Shown here: one piece after another, positions 1 to 8,583 of the stretch
Layout: every line of letters starts with the position of its first letter
Position numbering within the stretch: the stretch's first letter is position 1
From: Deroplatys truncata
Lineage: Eukaryota; Arthropoda; Insecta; Mantodea; Mantidae
Assembly (NCBI GenBank): GCA_030765065.1
Contig: CM060986.1
Coordinates: 73,649,573-73,713,572, forward strand
DNA: 64,000 bases
Direction of reading: 5' to 3'
Translations under genes and position numbers: made by a program
The notes under the pieces: generated by a model
The model's database searches: none
What the model saw: only the letters and a program-made list of their open reading frames with translations
Told to the model about the DNA's origin: nothing

Positions 1-31
1 TATGCTTCACCATTTCTTGCCTTCGTTACAG

Positions 32-97
32 ATGTGACAAAGATTCATATTAATTTTGCTTATCCTGTAGAGATGGTGTCTCAAGAGGCAATAATCA
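32..97 (+). CDS. Candidate upstream exon of the rotatin-like gene
   Basis: A pyrimidine-rich tract ending in CAG at 29-31 looks like a splice acceptor, and a strong donor (GTAAGT) starts at 98. The open frame reads VTKIHINFAYPVEMVSQEA. The exon ends in phase 1, which is what the next exon at 13731 needs, so the join keeps the frame. Another possible acceptor lies at 69-70 and would shorten the exon. The intron that follows would be about 13.6 kb, nearly all of it transposon. The peptide alone is too short to identify, so the link to rotatin rests on strand, phase and position. Confidence 0.45.
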
Positions 98-272
98 GTA
101 AGTAAACCTATTACTCTCAACTCCTATTTGTTTAATGTGAGTAGCTCTTTTAGCTAATATAGCTATAAATTTTTTAGAATTGAAGGATGCAGAAGCTCCT
201 TTTATGGCAAGGCTAGTTCATTGCCTTTGATTCCTTTATGTTCTGGCACCCACATCAAAGTAATTTTGTTGT

Positions 273-422
273 TGATATTGTAATGAAAAGAAGCTAGAAA
301 CAGTGATGTGTATTGAATTTATTTAAAGGTGAGTCGGAATTGTTACACTAACATCACTTAAGTTTACTCACTTAACATGTTTCGGGAAACCGTTGTTCCC
401 ATCCTCAGAAGGCAAGGTAAAT
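273..422 (-). mobile_element. 150-bp insert with hammerhead-like motif and 12-bp target duplication
   Basis: The sequence TAATTTTGTTGT occurs at 261-272 and again at 423-434, directly bounding this segment. Removing one copy plus the insert rejoins the RNase H reading frame around LAKHNKITLMWVPEHKG. The insert has no coding capacity. Near its right end it carries the ribozyme-like core at 374-408, which suggests a severely truncated Penelope-like terminus or a related small retroelement. Confidence 0.6.
374..408 (-). ncRNA. Hammerhead-ribozyme-like motif 1
   Basis: On the - strand: CUGAGGA, one U, a GGGAA/UUCCC stem II, then GAAAC and GUU. The CUU before the core can pair with AAG after GUU, giving a 3-bp stem I. 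Stem III would be only two pairs. The core fits hammerhead logic, with an extra U between A9 and stem II. Cleavage activity is inferred, not shown. Confidence 0.5.
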
Positions 423-1046
423 TAATTTTGTTGTGTTTTGCCAGTTGATTGAGTATTTGTTGACAGTCACAGACAAGCTTGGCTCATTAGTGAAAGAACT
501 AAAAACATTTAAAGCTGCTTTGCTGTCTGACAAAATATAGATCTTTGCACCCCAAATATTTTTCTTTATATTCTCCTGAGTGCAGAGTTCTTTTGCATGT
601 ACCTAGGTATTTCTGCTTGAAAAATGGTGGGCATTTCTCCCAGAGCTTTTGAGAGGGCAATTGGCCCGCAGACTCCCAATCCTGCATTCCCACCCATTAT
701 TGATCCATCTGTGTACCAGATGAGAGCTCTCTTTTCAAATTTGGGTCTTTTGGTGTTCCGATTAGAGAGTTCAGATATAACAACTCTTTATGAACAATTA
801 ATATTAAATTTGACAGTTGCATGGTCAAAAATATCAATAAGACATCTTATTGGAAATCATTAAGGATTTTCACATTAGCACATAGGTCTCCAGCTTTAAT
901 TGTGGTTGATTCTTACAGTTTAAGTGCACTTGCAAGAGACTCCCTCTTAACATATAAATGCAGAGGTGTGAGGTGTATTAGTGTTTCCATGGTTGCCATT
1001 GGTCTGGTACTAATAGCACCAGTAATACTAAGACAGGCTGGCCTTT

Positions 1047-1274
1047 ACTTCCCTTCTGAAGGAAGCCATGCTAAAGATTTTTACACCAGAAAAAATCCTT
1101 AGCATGGCTTCTTCGGAAGGGAAGTAAAGCCTTACGGCACGTAAAAGAATCTCAAGCCTGATAAAGAGGCCTCTGAGCAAAATTACCGGTTTTTCACGCC
1201 CAATATAGAATGGGACACTAAGAACCATAGTAGTTAAAGATCGTCCATAAATAAAACTCAATTTAAATTTTTTT
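1047..1274 (+). mobile_element. Retroposed 228-bp fragment with an inverted duplicated 5' end
   Basis: Imperfect target duplications (AGGCTGGCCTTT at 1035-1046 and AGGCTAGCCTTT at 1275-1286) bound the segment. Its first part (1047-1084) is the near-complement of 1092-1128, so the 5' end folds back on itself. The rest runs to an AATAAA-like signal and a T-rich 3' end. This is the footprint of a 5'-truncated, 5'-inverted retrotransposition event. The source family is not recognised. Confidence 0.55.
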
Positions 1275-1598
1275 AGGCTAGCCTTTGTATTCTATTTAAT
1301 TGGGCTTGTGCCATGTTTTGTTCTATGCCAGGGAGGCATAGGTGACAATAGGTCTTATTATAGCTGTATAAGACCATAAGGTCATTTTAGGTTTGAGTCC
1401 CCACGTTTTACCTATAGTTGACAGCAAGTACGCATTGCTGTAAGCTTTCTTTGACACTCTACTTAGATGTGAATTCCAGATAAGCTTCTGGTCAAGTATG
1501 ACTCCCAGATATTTCACTTGACCTGAAAACTGCAACATGGTATTATTGAGAACTGGAGCTATGCAAAACAGCTTCTTCCTCTTTGAAAATGGTACAAG

Positions 1599-2292
1599 GG
1601 TATCAGAATTCGTAGGCTTTCACAACCAGTGTCAATATTAAATGAAGTATTATCTGGGCTTGTGGGCCATGGTCTACTGGGCTCCTTCTTCTTCTTCCCA
1701 GACATTTCGTCTACAACTATGGCAGACATCTTCAGTGGCAGTGGTGAGGTCGAAGTGTTCTGGCAGAAGTTTTGACAGCAACTATGCTTGATGCACTCTG
1801 GACTTGCGTATTTATACCAGTGGCTGGCGGGGATATCTGCAGTGATTGGTTCGGGTTGGCGGTGGGCTGGACTTGGGTAGATGGAGTGCTGCATTCTGCT
1901 GGCATCTGAAATGCTTGATTTTGACTTTTGTTAGTGCTGTTTGGCATATTCGGTTTAGTTTTAGACCTTCCTCCTTACAGTTGTTGTTTTTATGTTTCTG
2001 TATTTCAATGGCTTCGCGATATAAACATGAATGGTAATGAGAGGTTGATGTCAGGATATCTGTGTTTTCATACTGAATGATATTTTCTCCTTCTTTGAAT
2101 ACGGCAAGTTCTGCAATTGCCGATTTTTCTGCTTGACCCAGACGACAATATCTTCTATGTTCGTTAATGCAAGTTTTTATGCTTTGTTGTGTGGTTCCAA
2201 TATATACTTTACTGCATAAACACGGTATTCTGTATACTCTCGCTGTGTGCAGTGGATCTCTAGAATCTTTGGCTGAATGGAGTGTATTAAAT
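1599..2292 (-). mobile_element. Penelope-like element, 3' fragment with GIY-YIG endonuclease
   Basis: The - strand encodes VYRIPCLCSKVYIGTTQQS followed by an EHRRYC segment, the GIY-YIG nuclease signature of Penelope-like elements with its Cys pair and conserved Arg/Glu-His region. The reading continues through AIAELAVFKEGENIIQYENT. GTACAAG at 1592-1598 and 2293-2299 is a likely 7-bp target duplication. The RT half is missing (5' truncation). A hammerhead-like motif lies downstream of the coding end, where PLE terminal repeats are known to carry them. Confidence 0.75.
1700..1735 (-). ncRNA. Hammerhead-ribozyme-like motif 2 (in the Penelope fragment)
   Basis: On the - strand: CUGAAGA, one U, stem II GUCU/AGAC with a long loop, then GAAAU and GUC. 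CCA before the core can pair with UGG after GUC (3-bp stem I). It lies between the GIY-YIG coding end and the element's 3' boundary and carries the same extra U after the core as the three other motifs. Confidence 0.5.
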
Positions 2293-2498
2293 GTACAAGT
2301 GTAGTCTTTAATGGTTTACAAAGAGACCCTCCTTCCTGCACCATTCATTTATTAAGTTTAAGGGATTCTGCACAAACTATGTGCATTGTAATCAGCTGCT
2401 GCTAATTTCTCTAGAAGTTTGTCCATCACAATAGTCCAAAGTAAGGGATATAATACCCCTCCTTGGGGCAGTCCTTATTGGCCTTAATTGTGACTGAT

Positions 2499-2509
2499 TC
2501 ACTTCTGAG
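2499..2509. repeat. Left target-site duplication of the I element
   Basis: TCACTTCTGAG here is repeated exactly at 8573-8583. The two 11-bp copies flank the I element, which shows it integrated as a unit into the older RT sequence. Confidence 0.85.
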
Positions 2510-3372
2510 CCCCTTCCCCTCAGGGGCTCACCTTATGTGAGTACGGGTTTTTGGCGCACCCGGGGGTTCCCGAGCCAGTCATCGCCACATTCATCCCCTC
2601 ACCCCCATCCCCCCTCAGGGGCTCACCTTATGTGAGTACGGGTTTTTGGCGCACCCGGGGGTTCCCGAGCCAATCATCGTCATATTCATCCCCTCACCCC
2701 CATCTGGACTAGCCACGTTGTTTCTTTACTTTACTCTTCCTCTTCTAGAATTATTCCTTATACTAGGTTTAGGCATCTTAGGTTTATTTACTCCTGTCTC
2801 ACCAACAGGGATCTTTTCTATTTCCGTGGTTGCTGTCCCACGGTTTCAGCGCAGCTTTCAACTTGTGTGCTCTCCGGAGGTCTCAAGCGTGAAGGTTGAG
2901 TGAACCCTCCTCACTACCCCTTTCCTGCGACACTAGGTGCGGAGCCGTTCCATTGTCACGTACACCCACGTAGCCCCATAGGAGCCGGGTGCCCCTCGGA
3001 CAGTTCGGCGACCGCGAGTGGCTGGGTTGTCCGGGGGGGCTCGACGTGTTACCGCTGTCTGGGGCCCGATGTAATCTACCACAAGTCCCCTGAATCCACG
3101 TTGACTCTGTTGAGGCAGCGTGGCCTAAAGTGGGGGGCCACTGGCGGTTATTCCAGTGGTAGGGGCGTAAAGTCGGGCCTGCCTATGGTGAACGTGTCGT
3201 AAACCGGTAAGTAGTGACGGTCGGAGGGTAACTTTTCTGAGGTATTCTCTGAGATCAGGCCTGGAGCGGGTGCTCCAGGCCGGCACAGACCGGAAGATTC
3301 TGGTGTCTTTTCTTCTACATCCCCCGGATGGCAGGCTGACGCCGACGGTTCCGGAAGGGGGACCTTTCCATT
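2510..3372 (+). promoter_or_regulatory. 5' UTR / probable internal promoter of the I element
   Basis: No long ORF of credible composition occupies this 863-bp leader. I elements and relatives use an internal promoter at the very 5' end, so transcription probably starts near 2510. GC content is well above the surroundings. No specific promoter motif was proven. Confidence 0.45.
2520..2709 (+). repeat. Two tandem 95-bp monomers in the I-element 5' UTR
   Basis: Units begin at 2520 and 2615 and differ at only a few positions. Each contains a perfect hairpin (CTCAC, loop CTTAT, GTGAG) and GC-rich runs that can pair (CGGG/CCCG). Tandem 5' UTR monomers are known internal promoters in some LINE families; that role is inferred here. 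Confidence 0.7.
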
Positions 3373-4539
3373 ATGGCTCCTCTGCGCTCCACTATTTCAA
3401 CACCTCGTTTTTTCGTTATGCGGCTAAAGAGCGACAGCAAAGATATGAAGCACCTCAGCCCCTTTTACATTCAGCGGGAGGTTGATAGAATCTGTGGTCC
3501 TGTGAAGAATGCTACACGGTGTAGGGATGGAAGCTTACTGATTGAAATTGCACAAGACGCCCAGGCCGCTAAACTGCTAAAGGCCAGTCTACTAGGTTCC
3601 TACCCAGTGACTGTGGACAAACACAAAACCCTTAACAGCTGTCGTGGTGTGGTTACGACTTCATGTTTAGACGGACTTTCTAATGAAGACATCGTCAACT
3701 GTCTCTCCGACCAAGGTGTTATTGCGGCATACAGGCTGATCGGGAGGAGGGACAATCAACCGTTTCCGCTGCGCACGGTCTTTCTTACATTTGAAAGAAC
3801 CGTGCTACCGCAGTTCATCTTGTGCGGCTATGAGCGCGCAGCTATTCGTCCCTATGTACCTAACCCCATGCGTTGTTATCGCTGCCAGAAATTCGGTCAT
3901 ACACAACAACGTTGCACTGGCTCACCAGTTTGTCCTCGTTGTGGAAGCGACAGTCACGATGATTCCATGTGTACTACGGACCCCGCCTGTGTAAACTGTG
4001 GGGGTGCACACCCGTCGAACTCTAGGGAATGCCCACGCTTTGTGGAGGAAAAGACCATACAGGAGATTCGAGTGAAGGAACACCTGACCTTTCCAGAAGC
4101 GAGGAAGCGCTATCACGAACTACACCCTACATCCACCATGAGGTATTCAGCTGCTGTCCGCCTCGGTGTCCGGAAACAGGATGCCGTTGTGCAGACCTGT
4201 CCCGGCTCGCCCTCGCAGGTTTCCATTGGGGTCCAAACTGATAAACCTTCGGATCTGGTACTTCCCTCGCCGGTTCCTGTTCGCACAAAAGATGCTTCCG
4301 CCCCATCAGCTTCGACCGCAGGTTCCACCTCTCTTGACCACACCAGTCGCAAATCACCTGTTCGTCGTCCCACGGGTCGCTCCCGTTCTCGCTCCAGGAC
4401 TCGCACCACCTGCTCAGATTCAGTTAGCAGCGATGGTGGCACGGAGGGATTCGAGAGGCCTGCGCATTCTCGGCCGGGGCGCAGTCCTACCCGGAAGAAA
4501 AAGGTGAAACTAAACCGTTCCACTGCGGCTATTCAATAG
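3373..4539 (+). CDS. I-element ORF1, gag-like nucleic-acid-binding protein (388 aa)
   Basis: The product should coat the element RNA and act as a chaperone in the ribonucleoprotein. Three CCHC zinc knuckles lie in tandem: CYRCQKFGHTQQRC (about residues 168-181), CPRCGSDSHDDSMC (187-200) and CVNCGGAHPSNSREC (206-220). An RNA-binding-like region precedes them, and the C-terminal tail is rich in Ser/Arg and ends in basic residues (RKKKVKLN). The ATG at 3373 is the first in the frame after the leader and has a purine at -3 (ATTATGG). Length and layout match I-clade ORF1. Stop is TAG at 4537. Confidence 0.9.
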   Translation: MAPLRSTISTPRFFVMRLKSDSKDMKHLSPFYIQREVDRICGPVKNATRCRDGSLLIEIAQDAQAAKLLKASLLGSYPVTVDKHKTLNSCRGVVTTSCLDGLSNEDIVNCLSDQGVIAAYRLIGRRDNQPFPLRTVFLTFERTVLPQFILCGYERAAIRPYVPNPMRCYRCQKFGHTQQRCTGSPVCPRCGSDSHDDSMCTTDPACVNCGGAHPSNSRECPRFVEEKTIQEIRVKEHLTFPEARKRYHELHPTSTMRYSAAVRLGVRKQDAVVQTCPGSPSQVSIGVQTDKPSDLVLPSPVPVRTKDASAPSASTAGSTSLDHTSRKSPVRRPTGRSRSRSRTRTTCSDSVSSDGGTEGFERPAHSRPGRSPTRKKKVKLNRSTAAIQ

Positions 4540-4576
4540 CCTTACCCGCACGCACTTCTTGCCTATCTTGATATTT

Positions 4577-7500
4577 ATGGCTCTTAATCACATCCTTCAG
4601 TGGAATATCCGTGGTCTCCGTGCACACCGAGCGGAGTTGGACATGCTACTGCACACTCACTACCCCCTAGTCGTCTGTCTACAGGAGACAAAACTTCGAC
4701 CTCAGGATACCTTTGCCATTCGTAGGTATACTCCGGAGCGCTTCGATCTTGCTCCAGCGGATGGTTCTCCTGCACACGGTGGTGTTACAGTACTTGTTCG
4801 CGATGATGTGTTTTATAATCGGGTTCCGCTTGCCACACCTCTGCAAGCTGTTGGGATCCTCCTTTCTCTTCCTGGTTTTAACTTCTGTATCTGTAGCCTC
4901 TATGTTCCTCCTTCTTCTCCTCTTGCACAGGATGACCTAGACCGCCTGATTTTACAGCTCCCTGCCCCTTATTTACTCTTGGGGGATTTCAATGCACACC
5001 ACCCTCTTTGGGGTTCTCCTAGGGCGTGCGCGAGGGGCGAACTTTTGGCTGCACTTCTTGATCAGCACTGCCTTTCTGTTCTGAATACCGGCGAACCCAC
5101 TTTTCTCTCCGATTCAACCGGCACATTTTCCCATCTGGATTTGTGTCTTTGCTCTGCGCAGCTTGCTCATCGTGTGGAATGGTATGTCATAGCTGATACA
5201 CATTCTAGCGATCACTTCCCGTGCGTAATTACTCTCCTGTCTTCTTCTGTCGATTCACCTGTCCTTCCTAAATGGCAGTTCCGCAAAGCTGACTGGACCC
5301 TTTTTTCCCGTCTAGCGCGGTTTTCTCACTGCGCTTTTTCCTCTGTGGATCTCATGGTGGAACACCTGCGTACTGTCATTTTCGCCGCTGCCGAACGTTC
5401 CATTCCCCGCACGTCTTCACATCCCAGGCGTTTACCGGTCCCTTGGTGGAACGCGGAATGTCGGGACGCCGTTCGTGCACGACGCGGTGCTCTTAGGGTA
5501 TTTCGGCGGCACCCTACTCTTGCTAATCTGGTCCGTTATAAGGAATTACGCGCTAAGGCTCGCAGAGTAATTCGCATCAGCAAGAAAGCCTCCTGGGAGC
5601 GCTATGTAGCCGGTTTCAATAGCTCTACACCTACATCGGTTGTCTGGGACAAACTTAGGCGTGTGGCCGGCAAGACCCGTTCTTCTTCTATTCCCGGTCT
5701 TCGGGTAGGCTCTAGTACTATTTGCGAACCACCTGCTATTGCCGACACCCTCGGCAAGAACTTTGAACGCATTTCCAGCTCTGCCCGTTATGACCCGGGT
5801 TTTCTTCCACACAAGGCCGCTGTGGAGGCCCATGCACTCTCTTTTCACTCCAGCAACCAGGAGGTATATAATCGCCCATTTACCTTCCGCGAGCTAGAGC
5901 ATGCCCTAGCATCTTCTAAGCCTACCGCACCTGGGCCTGATTCTATTCACGTGGTGTTTCTTCAACATCTCTCCTCTGCTGGACTGCGCTTTCTTCTTCA
6001 GATTTACAACCGCATCTGGGAAACTAGTACTCTTCCTACAGGTTGGCGAGCAGCCACCATCGTTCCAGTTTTGAAACCCGGAAAGGATCGCCACCTACCA
6101 TCTAGCTATCGCCCGATTTCCTTAACCAGTTGCATTTGCAAGGTTATGGAACGCATGATCAACGGGCGTTTGGTTTGGTGCCTTGAGTCCCGGAACCTTA
6201 TAGCGAATGTACAATGTGGTTTTCGCCGACACCGTTCTCCTGTGGATCATCTTGTCCATCTTTCGACCTCCATTCTGGACGGCTTCCTGAGAGGGTGCCA
6301 GACTGTGGCAGTATTTTTTGACTTGGAGAAGGCTTACGACACATGTTGGAGGACTGGCATTCTTCGTACACTCCATGTGTGGGGTTTCCGTGGTCGTCTC
6401 CCTGCCTTTATTTGTGAGTTTATGAGGGACCGGATATTTCGTGTGCGCGTGGGATCGATTTTATCTTCACTTTTTATCCAAGAGAACGGAGTACCTCAAG
6501 GCTCGGTACTCAGCGTCACACTGTTTGCTATAGCGATTAACCCCATTGCTGACTGTGTTCCAGCTGGAATTTCCTCATCGCTTTTTGTTGACGATTTCGC
6601 CATCTTCGCAACTTCTCGTCGCACCTGTCTTTTGGAACGCCGACTGCAGCAATGTCTTAACTCCCTTCACTCCTGGAGCGTTGCAAACGGGTTTCAATTT
6701 TCTCCGGAGAAGACAGTCTGCATTAACTTCTGGCGCCGTAAAGAGTTCCCTCCACCTTGTCTCCGACTCGGCGCGGCACTCCTCCCATTTTCGGACGAAA
6801 CGAAATTCCTCGGGTTAATCTTGGATAGGAAGTTGTGTTGGTCGTCGCATATCAGCTATTTGAAAGCAAGGTGTGAACGTTCTCTTTGTATTTTACGTGT
6901 TTTAAGTGGCACATCCTGGGGTGCAGATCGCACGGTCCTTTTGCGACTTTATCGATCATTGGTTCGCTCTAAGCTTGACTATGGGTGCATTGTGTATTCT
7001 GCTGCGCGACCTTCCATCCTGAGTCGCTTGAATCCAGTCCACCACCAGGGCCTTCGTCTCTCAACTGGTGCTTTTCGTACTAGCCCTGTTTTGAGTCTTT
7101 GTGCAGAAGCTGCAGAACCTCCGCTCTCTTATCGTCGTGACGTTCTTCTTTGCAGCTATGCTTGCCGGTTGTCCTGTATGCCTCAACACCCCACTTATTC
7201 GTCTTTCTTTGAGGACTCGCTGGATTGTCATTATGCGTCTCGACCCCTGGCCTTGCTCCCGCCAGGGGTACGTTTCCGCCGGATACTTCGGAATTTAAAT
7301 ATCACATTGCCCACTATGCTTCCACGACGTCCCACACAGTTCCCCCCTTGGCTGCATTCTGGAGTATCTTGCTACCTTGATTTGACGTCCATGCCTAAGT
7401 CCACGACCCCCGCTCCGGTCATCCGTTCGGCTTTTGCCGAAGTTCAGTCTCACTTTGGCAGCCATTGTTTTATTTATACCGACGGCTCAAAGGATGACCG

Positions 7501-8275
7501 TGGAGTTGGATGTGCCTTTTTATTTGGTGTAGAACGTTTTATGTTTCGTCTCTCTGACCAGTGCTCGATTTTTACTGCTGAACTTATTGCTCTGGAACAA
7601 GCTCTGTCTTTTATCCGTCGACGTGGTCTGCAGAATTGTGTTATATGCACGGATTCTTTAAGCGCCCTTTCTAGCCTTCGTGCGCTGTACGTACGCCATC
7701 CTATCGTGCAGCGTCTCCAGGATTGTTCCCACCGGCTTACCTCTGATGGAGTCAGCCTATTCTTTGTCTGGGTTCCTGGACACGTTGGCATTCCTGGTAA
7801 TGAAGGTGCAGATGCTGCTGCCAAGAGCGCTATTTTCTCTCGTTCTTGTTTTAGCTCCTCTGTTCCTGCGGACGATTTTAGTCACTATTTAAAGAAGTCT
7901 ATTCTCTCTCTATGGTTTTCTGCCTGGTCCTCTGTCCAGGCTAGCAAATTGCGGGAGATAAAGCCTTTACCCTCGGCCTGGGCTACTTCTTCCCGATCCT
8001 CCCGTCGGGAGGAGGTTATTTTATGTAGACTTCGAATCGGGCACTGTCGTTTTAGCCACTGTCACTTGTTGCGCCGTGAGCCCGCTCCCGTTTGTAATCG
8101 TTGCGGTGCGCCGTTGACGGTGCGGCATGTTTTGGAGCAGTGTCAGTATTTCGCTACTCTTCGTACTGCCCTGCAGATGGACGTAGCATTGCCCGACATT
8201 TTAGCGGACAACATGTTGGCTGTGGAACGTGTTTTAACTTTCATTCGGCGCAGCAGCTTCCAGGACAGCGTTTGA
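4577..8275 (+). CDS. I-element ORF2 polyprotein: endonuclease, RT, RNase H (1232 aa)
   Basis: This enzyme nicks the target and copies the RNA in place (target-primed reverse transcription). The APE-like endonuclease shows ILQWNIRGL (about residues 4-12), QETKL (about 40), GDFNAHHPLWGS (about 135-147) and SDHFPC (about 210). RT shows SSYRPISLTS (about 510), FFDLEKAYD (about 580), NGVPQGSVLS (about 637) and LFVDDFAIFA (about 668), with FVDD as the catalytic box, then FLGLILDRKLCW. RNase H shows YTDGSK (about 967), a TAELIAL glutamate region, CTDSLSALS and WVPGHVGIPGNEGAD (about 1064). A C-terminal CNRCGAPLTVRHVLEQC motif (about 1172) is typical. An upstream in-frame TTG at 4559 is less likely than the ATG at 4577. 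All catalytic residues seen are intact. Confidence 0.92.
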   Translation: MALNHILQWNIRGLRAHRAELDMLLHTHYPLVVCLQETKLRPQDTFAIRRYTPERFDLAPADGSPAHGGVTVLVRDDVFYNRVPLATPLQAVGILLSLPGFNFCICSLYVPPSSPLAQDDLDRLILQLPAPYLLLGDFNAHHPLWGSPRACARGELLAALLDQHCLSVLNTGEPTFLSDSTGTFSHLDLCLCSAQLAHRVEWYVIADTHSSDHFPCVITLLSSSVDSPVLPKWQFRKADWTLFSRLARFSHCAFSSVDLMVEHLRTVIFAAAERSIPRTSSHPRRLPVPWWNAECRDAVRARRGALRVFRRHPTLANLVRYKELRAKARRVIRISKKASWERYVAGFNSSTPTSVVWDKLRRVAGKTRSSSIPGLRVGSSTICEPPAIADTLGKNFERISSSARYDPGFLPHKAAVEAHALSFHSSNQEVYNRPFTFRELEHALASSKPTAPGPDSIHVVFLQHLSSAGLRFLLQIYNRIWETSTLPTGWRAATIVPVLKPGKDRHLPSSYRPISLTSCICKVMERMINGRLVWCLESRNLIANVQCGFRRHRSPVDHLVHLSTSILDGFLRGCQTVAVFFDLEKAYDTCWRTGILRTLHVWGFRGRLPAFICEFMRDRIFRVRVGSILSSLFIQENGVPQGSVLSVTLFAIAINPIADCVPAGISSSLFVDDFAIFATSRRTCLLERRLQQCLNSLHSWSVANGFQFSPEKTVCINFWRRKEFPPPCLRLGAALLPFSDETKFLGLILDRKLCWSSHISYLKARCERSLCILRVLSGTSWGADRTVLLRLYRSLVRSKLDYGCIVYSAARPSILSRLNPVHHQGLRLSTGAFRTSPVLSLCAEAAEPPLSYRRDVLLCSYACRLSCMPQHPTYSSFFEDSLDCHYASRPLALLPPGVRFRRILRNLNITLPTMLPRRPTQFPPWLHSGVSCYLDLTSMPKSTTPAPVIRSAFAEVQSHFGSHCFIYTDGSKDDRGVGCAFLFGVERFMFRLSDQCSIFTAELIALEQALSFIRRRGLQNCVICTDSLSALSSLRALYVRHPIVQRLQDCSHRLTSDGVSLFFVWVPGHVGIPGNEGADAAAKSAIFSRSCFSSSVPADDFSHYLKKSILSLWFSAWSSVQASKLREIKPLPSAWATSSRSSRREEVILCRLRIGHCRFSHCHLLRREPAPVCNRCGAPLTVRHVLEQCQYFATLRTALQMDVALPDILADNMLAVERVLTFIRRSSFQDSV

Positions 8276-8572
8276 CCACTCTGCGTTCGTTCTTTCTGGT
8301 TTTTAGTGTTATAGACCCATTTTTTTTTTTTTTTTTTTTTTTTTTAGCTGCCTTGTTTTAAGCCTCTCGTTCTACAGTCCCTGACACTGACTCTTTTATT
8401 CTTTTTCGTGGACTTTTAACCTGACATTTTATAGCTTTTATGTCTTTCCTTCTCGGCCCTATTGTCTGTTTGGCTTTTTAACTGCTCACTAACCTGTATT
8501 TTATCTGTGGCGGGCGCTAATGACCTTTCTGGTTTTGCGCCCTTTATCCTCCCACTTCTCTCTCTCTCTCTC
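8276..8572 (+). other. I-element 3' UTR with T run and CT tail
   Basis: A pure T run of about 26 bases lies at 8320-8345. The element ends in a CT dinucleotide repeat just before the right target duplication. A non-poly(A), simple-repeat 3' end is usual for I-clade elements, which often end in short tandem repeats. Confidence 0.7.
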
Positions 8573-8583
8573 TCACTTCTGAG
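8573..8583. repeat. Right target-site duplication of the I element
   Basis: This is an exact second copy of TCACTTCTGAG (left copy at 2499-2509). Because the 3' tail ends in CT repeats, the duplication could be one or two bases longer. Confidence 0.85.

Larger units (their letters stand above)
110..1046 (-). pseudogene. RNase H domain remnant of the LOA-like element
   Basis: The - strand reads IWYTDGSIMGGNAGLGVCG near 0.7 kb, the first catalytic Asp region of RNase H, then a degraded ILSDSQ-like region. After the 150-bp insert at 273-422 it reads ITLMWVPEHKGIKGNELA, the last RNase H motif. The linker between RT and RNase H (about 800-1046) is open in pieces only. Confidence 0.6.
1275..2498 (-). 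pseudogene. C-terminal half of RT, LOA-like element
   Basis: Just left of the I element the - strand reads GLPQGGVLYPLLWTIVMDKL, the RT motif before the catalytic YADD. A segment with NEWCRKEGLFVNPLKTT follows, then the Penelope insert (1599-2292), then APVLNNTMLQFSGQVKYLG and LDQKLIWNSHL (thumb). The catalytic YADD itself appears lost: the sequence where it should lie has decayed. A frameshift precedes GLPQGG. Confidence 0.65.
2510..8572 (+). mobile_element. Full-length I-clade non-LTR retrotransposon (about 6.06 kb)
   Basis: It is bounded by perfect 11-bp target duplications. It has an 863-bp 5' UTR with two tandem 95-bp monomers, ORF1 with three zinc knuckles, a 37-base spacer, ORF2 with endonuclease, RT, RNase H and a C-terminal Cys/His motif, a 3' UTR with a T run, and a CT-dinucleotide tail. 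Both ORFs are uninterrupted, unlike every other element here, so the insertion is young. RNase H and FVDD in place of YADD point to the I clade. It lies in the sense direction of the rotatin-like gene and inside the older - strand LINE. Confidence 0.9.

Noticed and set aside
4113-4523. Long - strand open frames opposite the I-element ORFs (also at 5546-5848, 6122-6376, 7474-7824)
   Set aside because: They are frame shadows of ORF1 and ORF2, which have clear domains; the - strand peptides show no motif.
8320-8345. T run as the reverse-orientation poly(A) tail of another retroposon inside the I element
   Set aside because: No target duplication or extra sequence beside it; it sits in the 3' UTR of an otherwise uninterrupted element.
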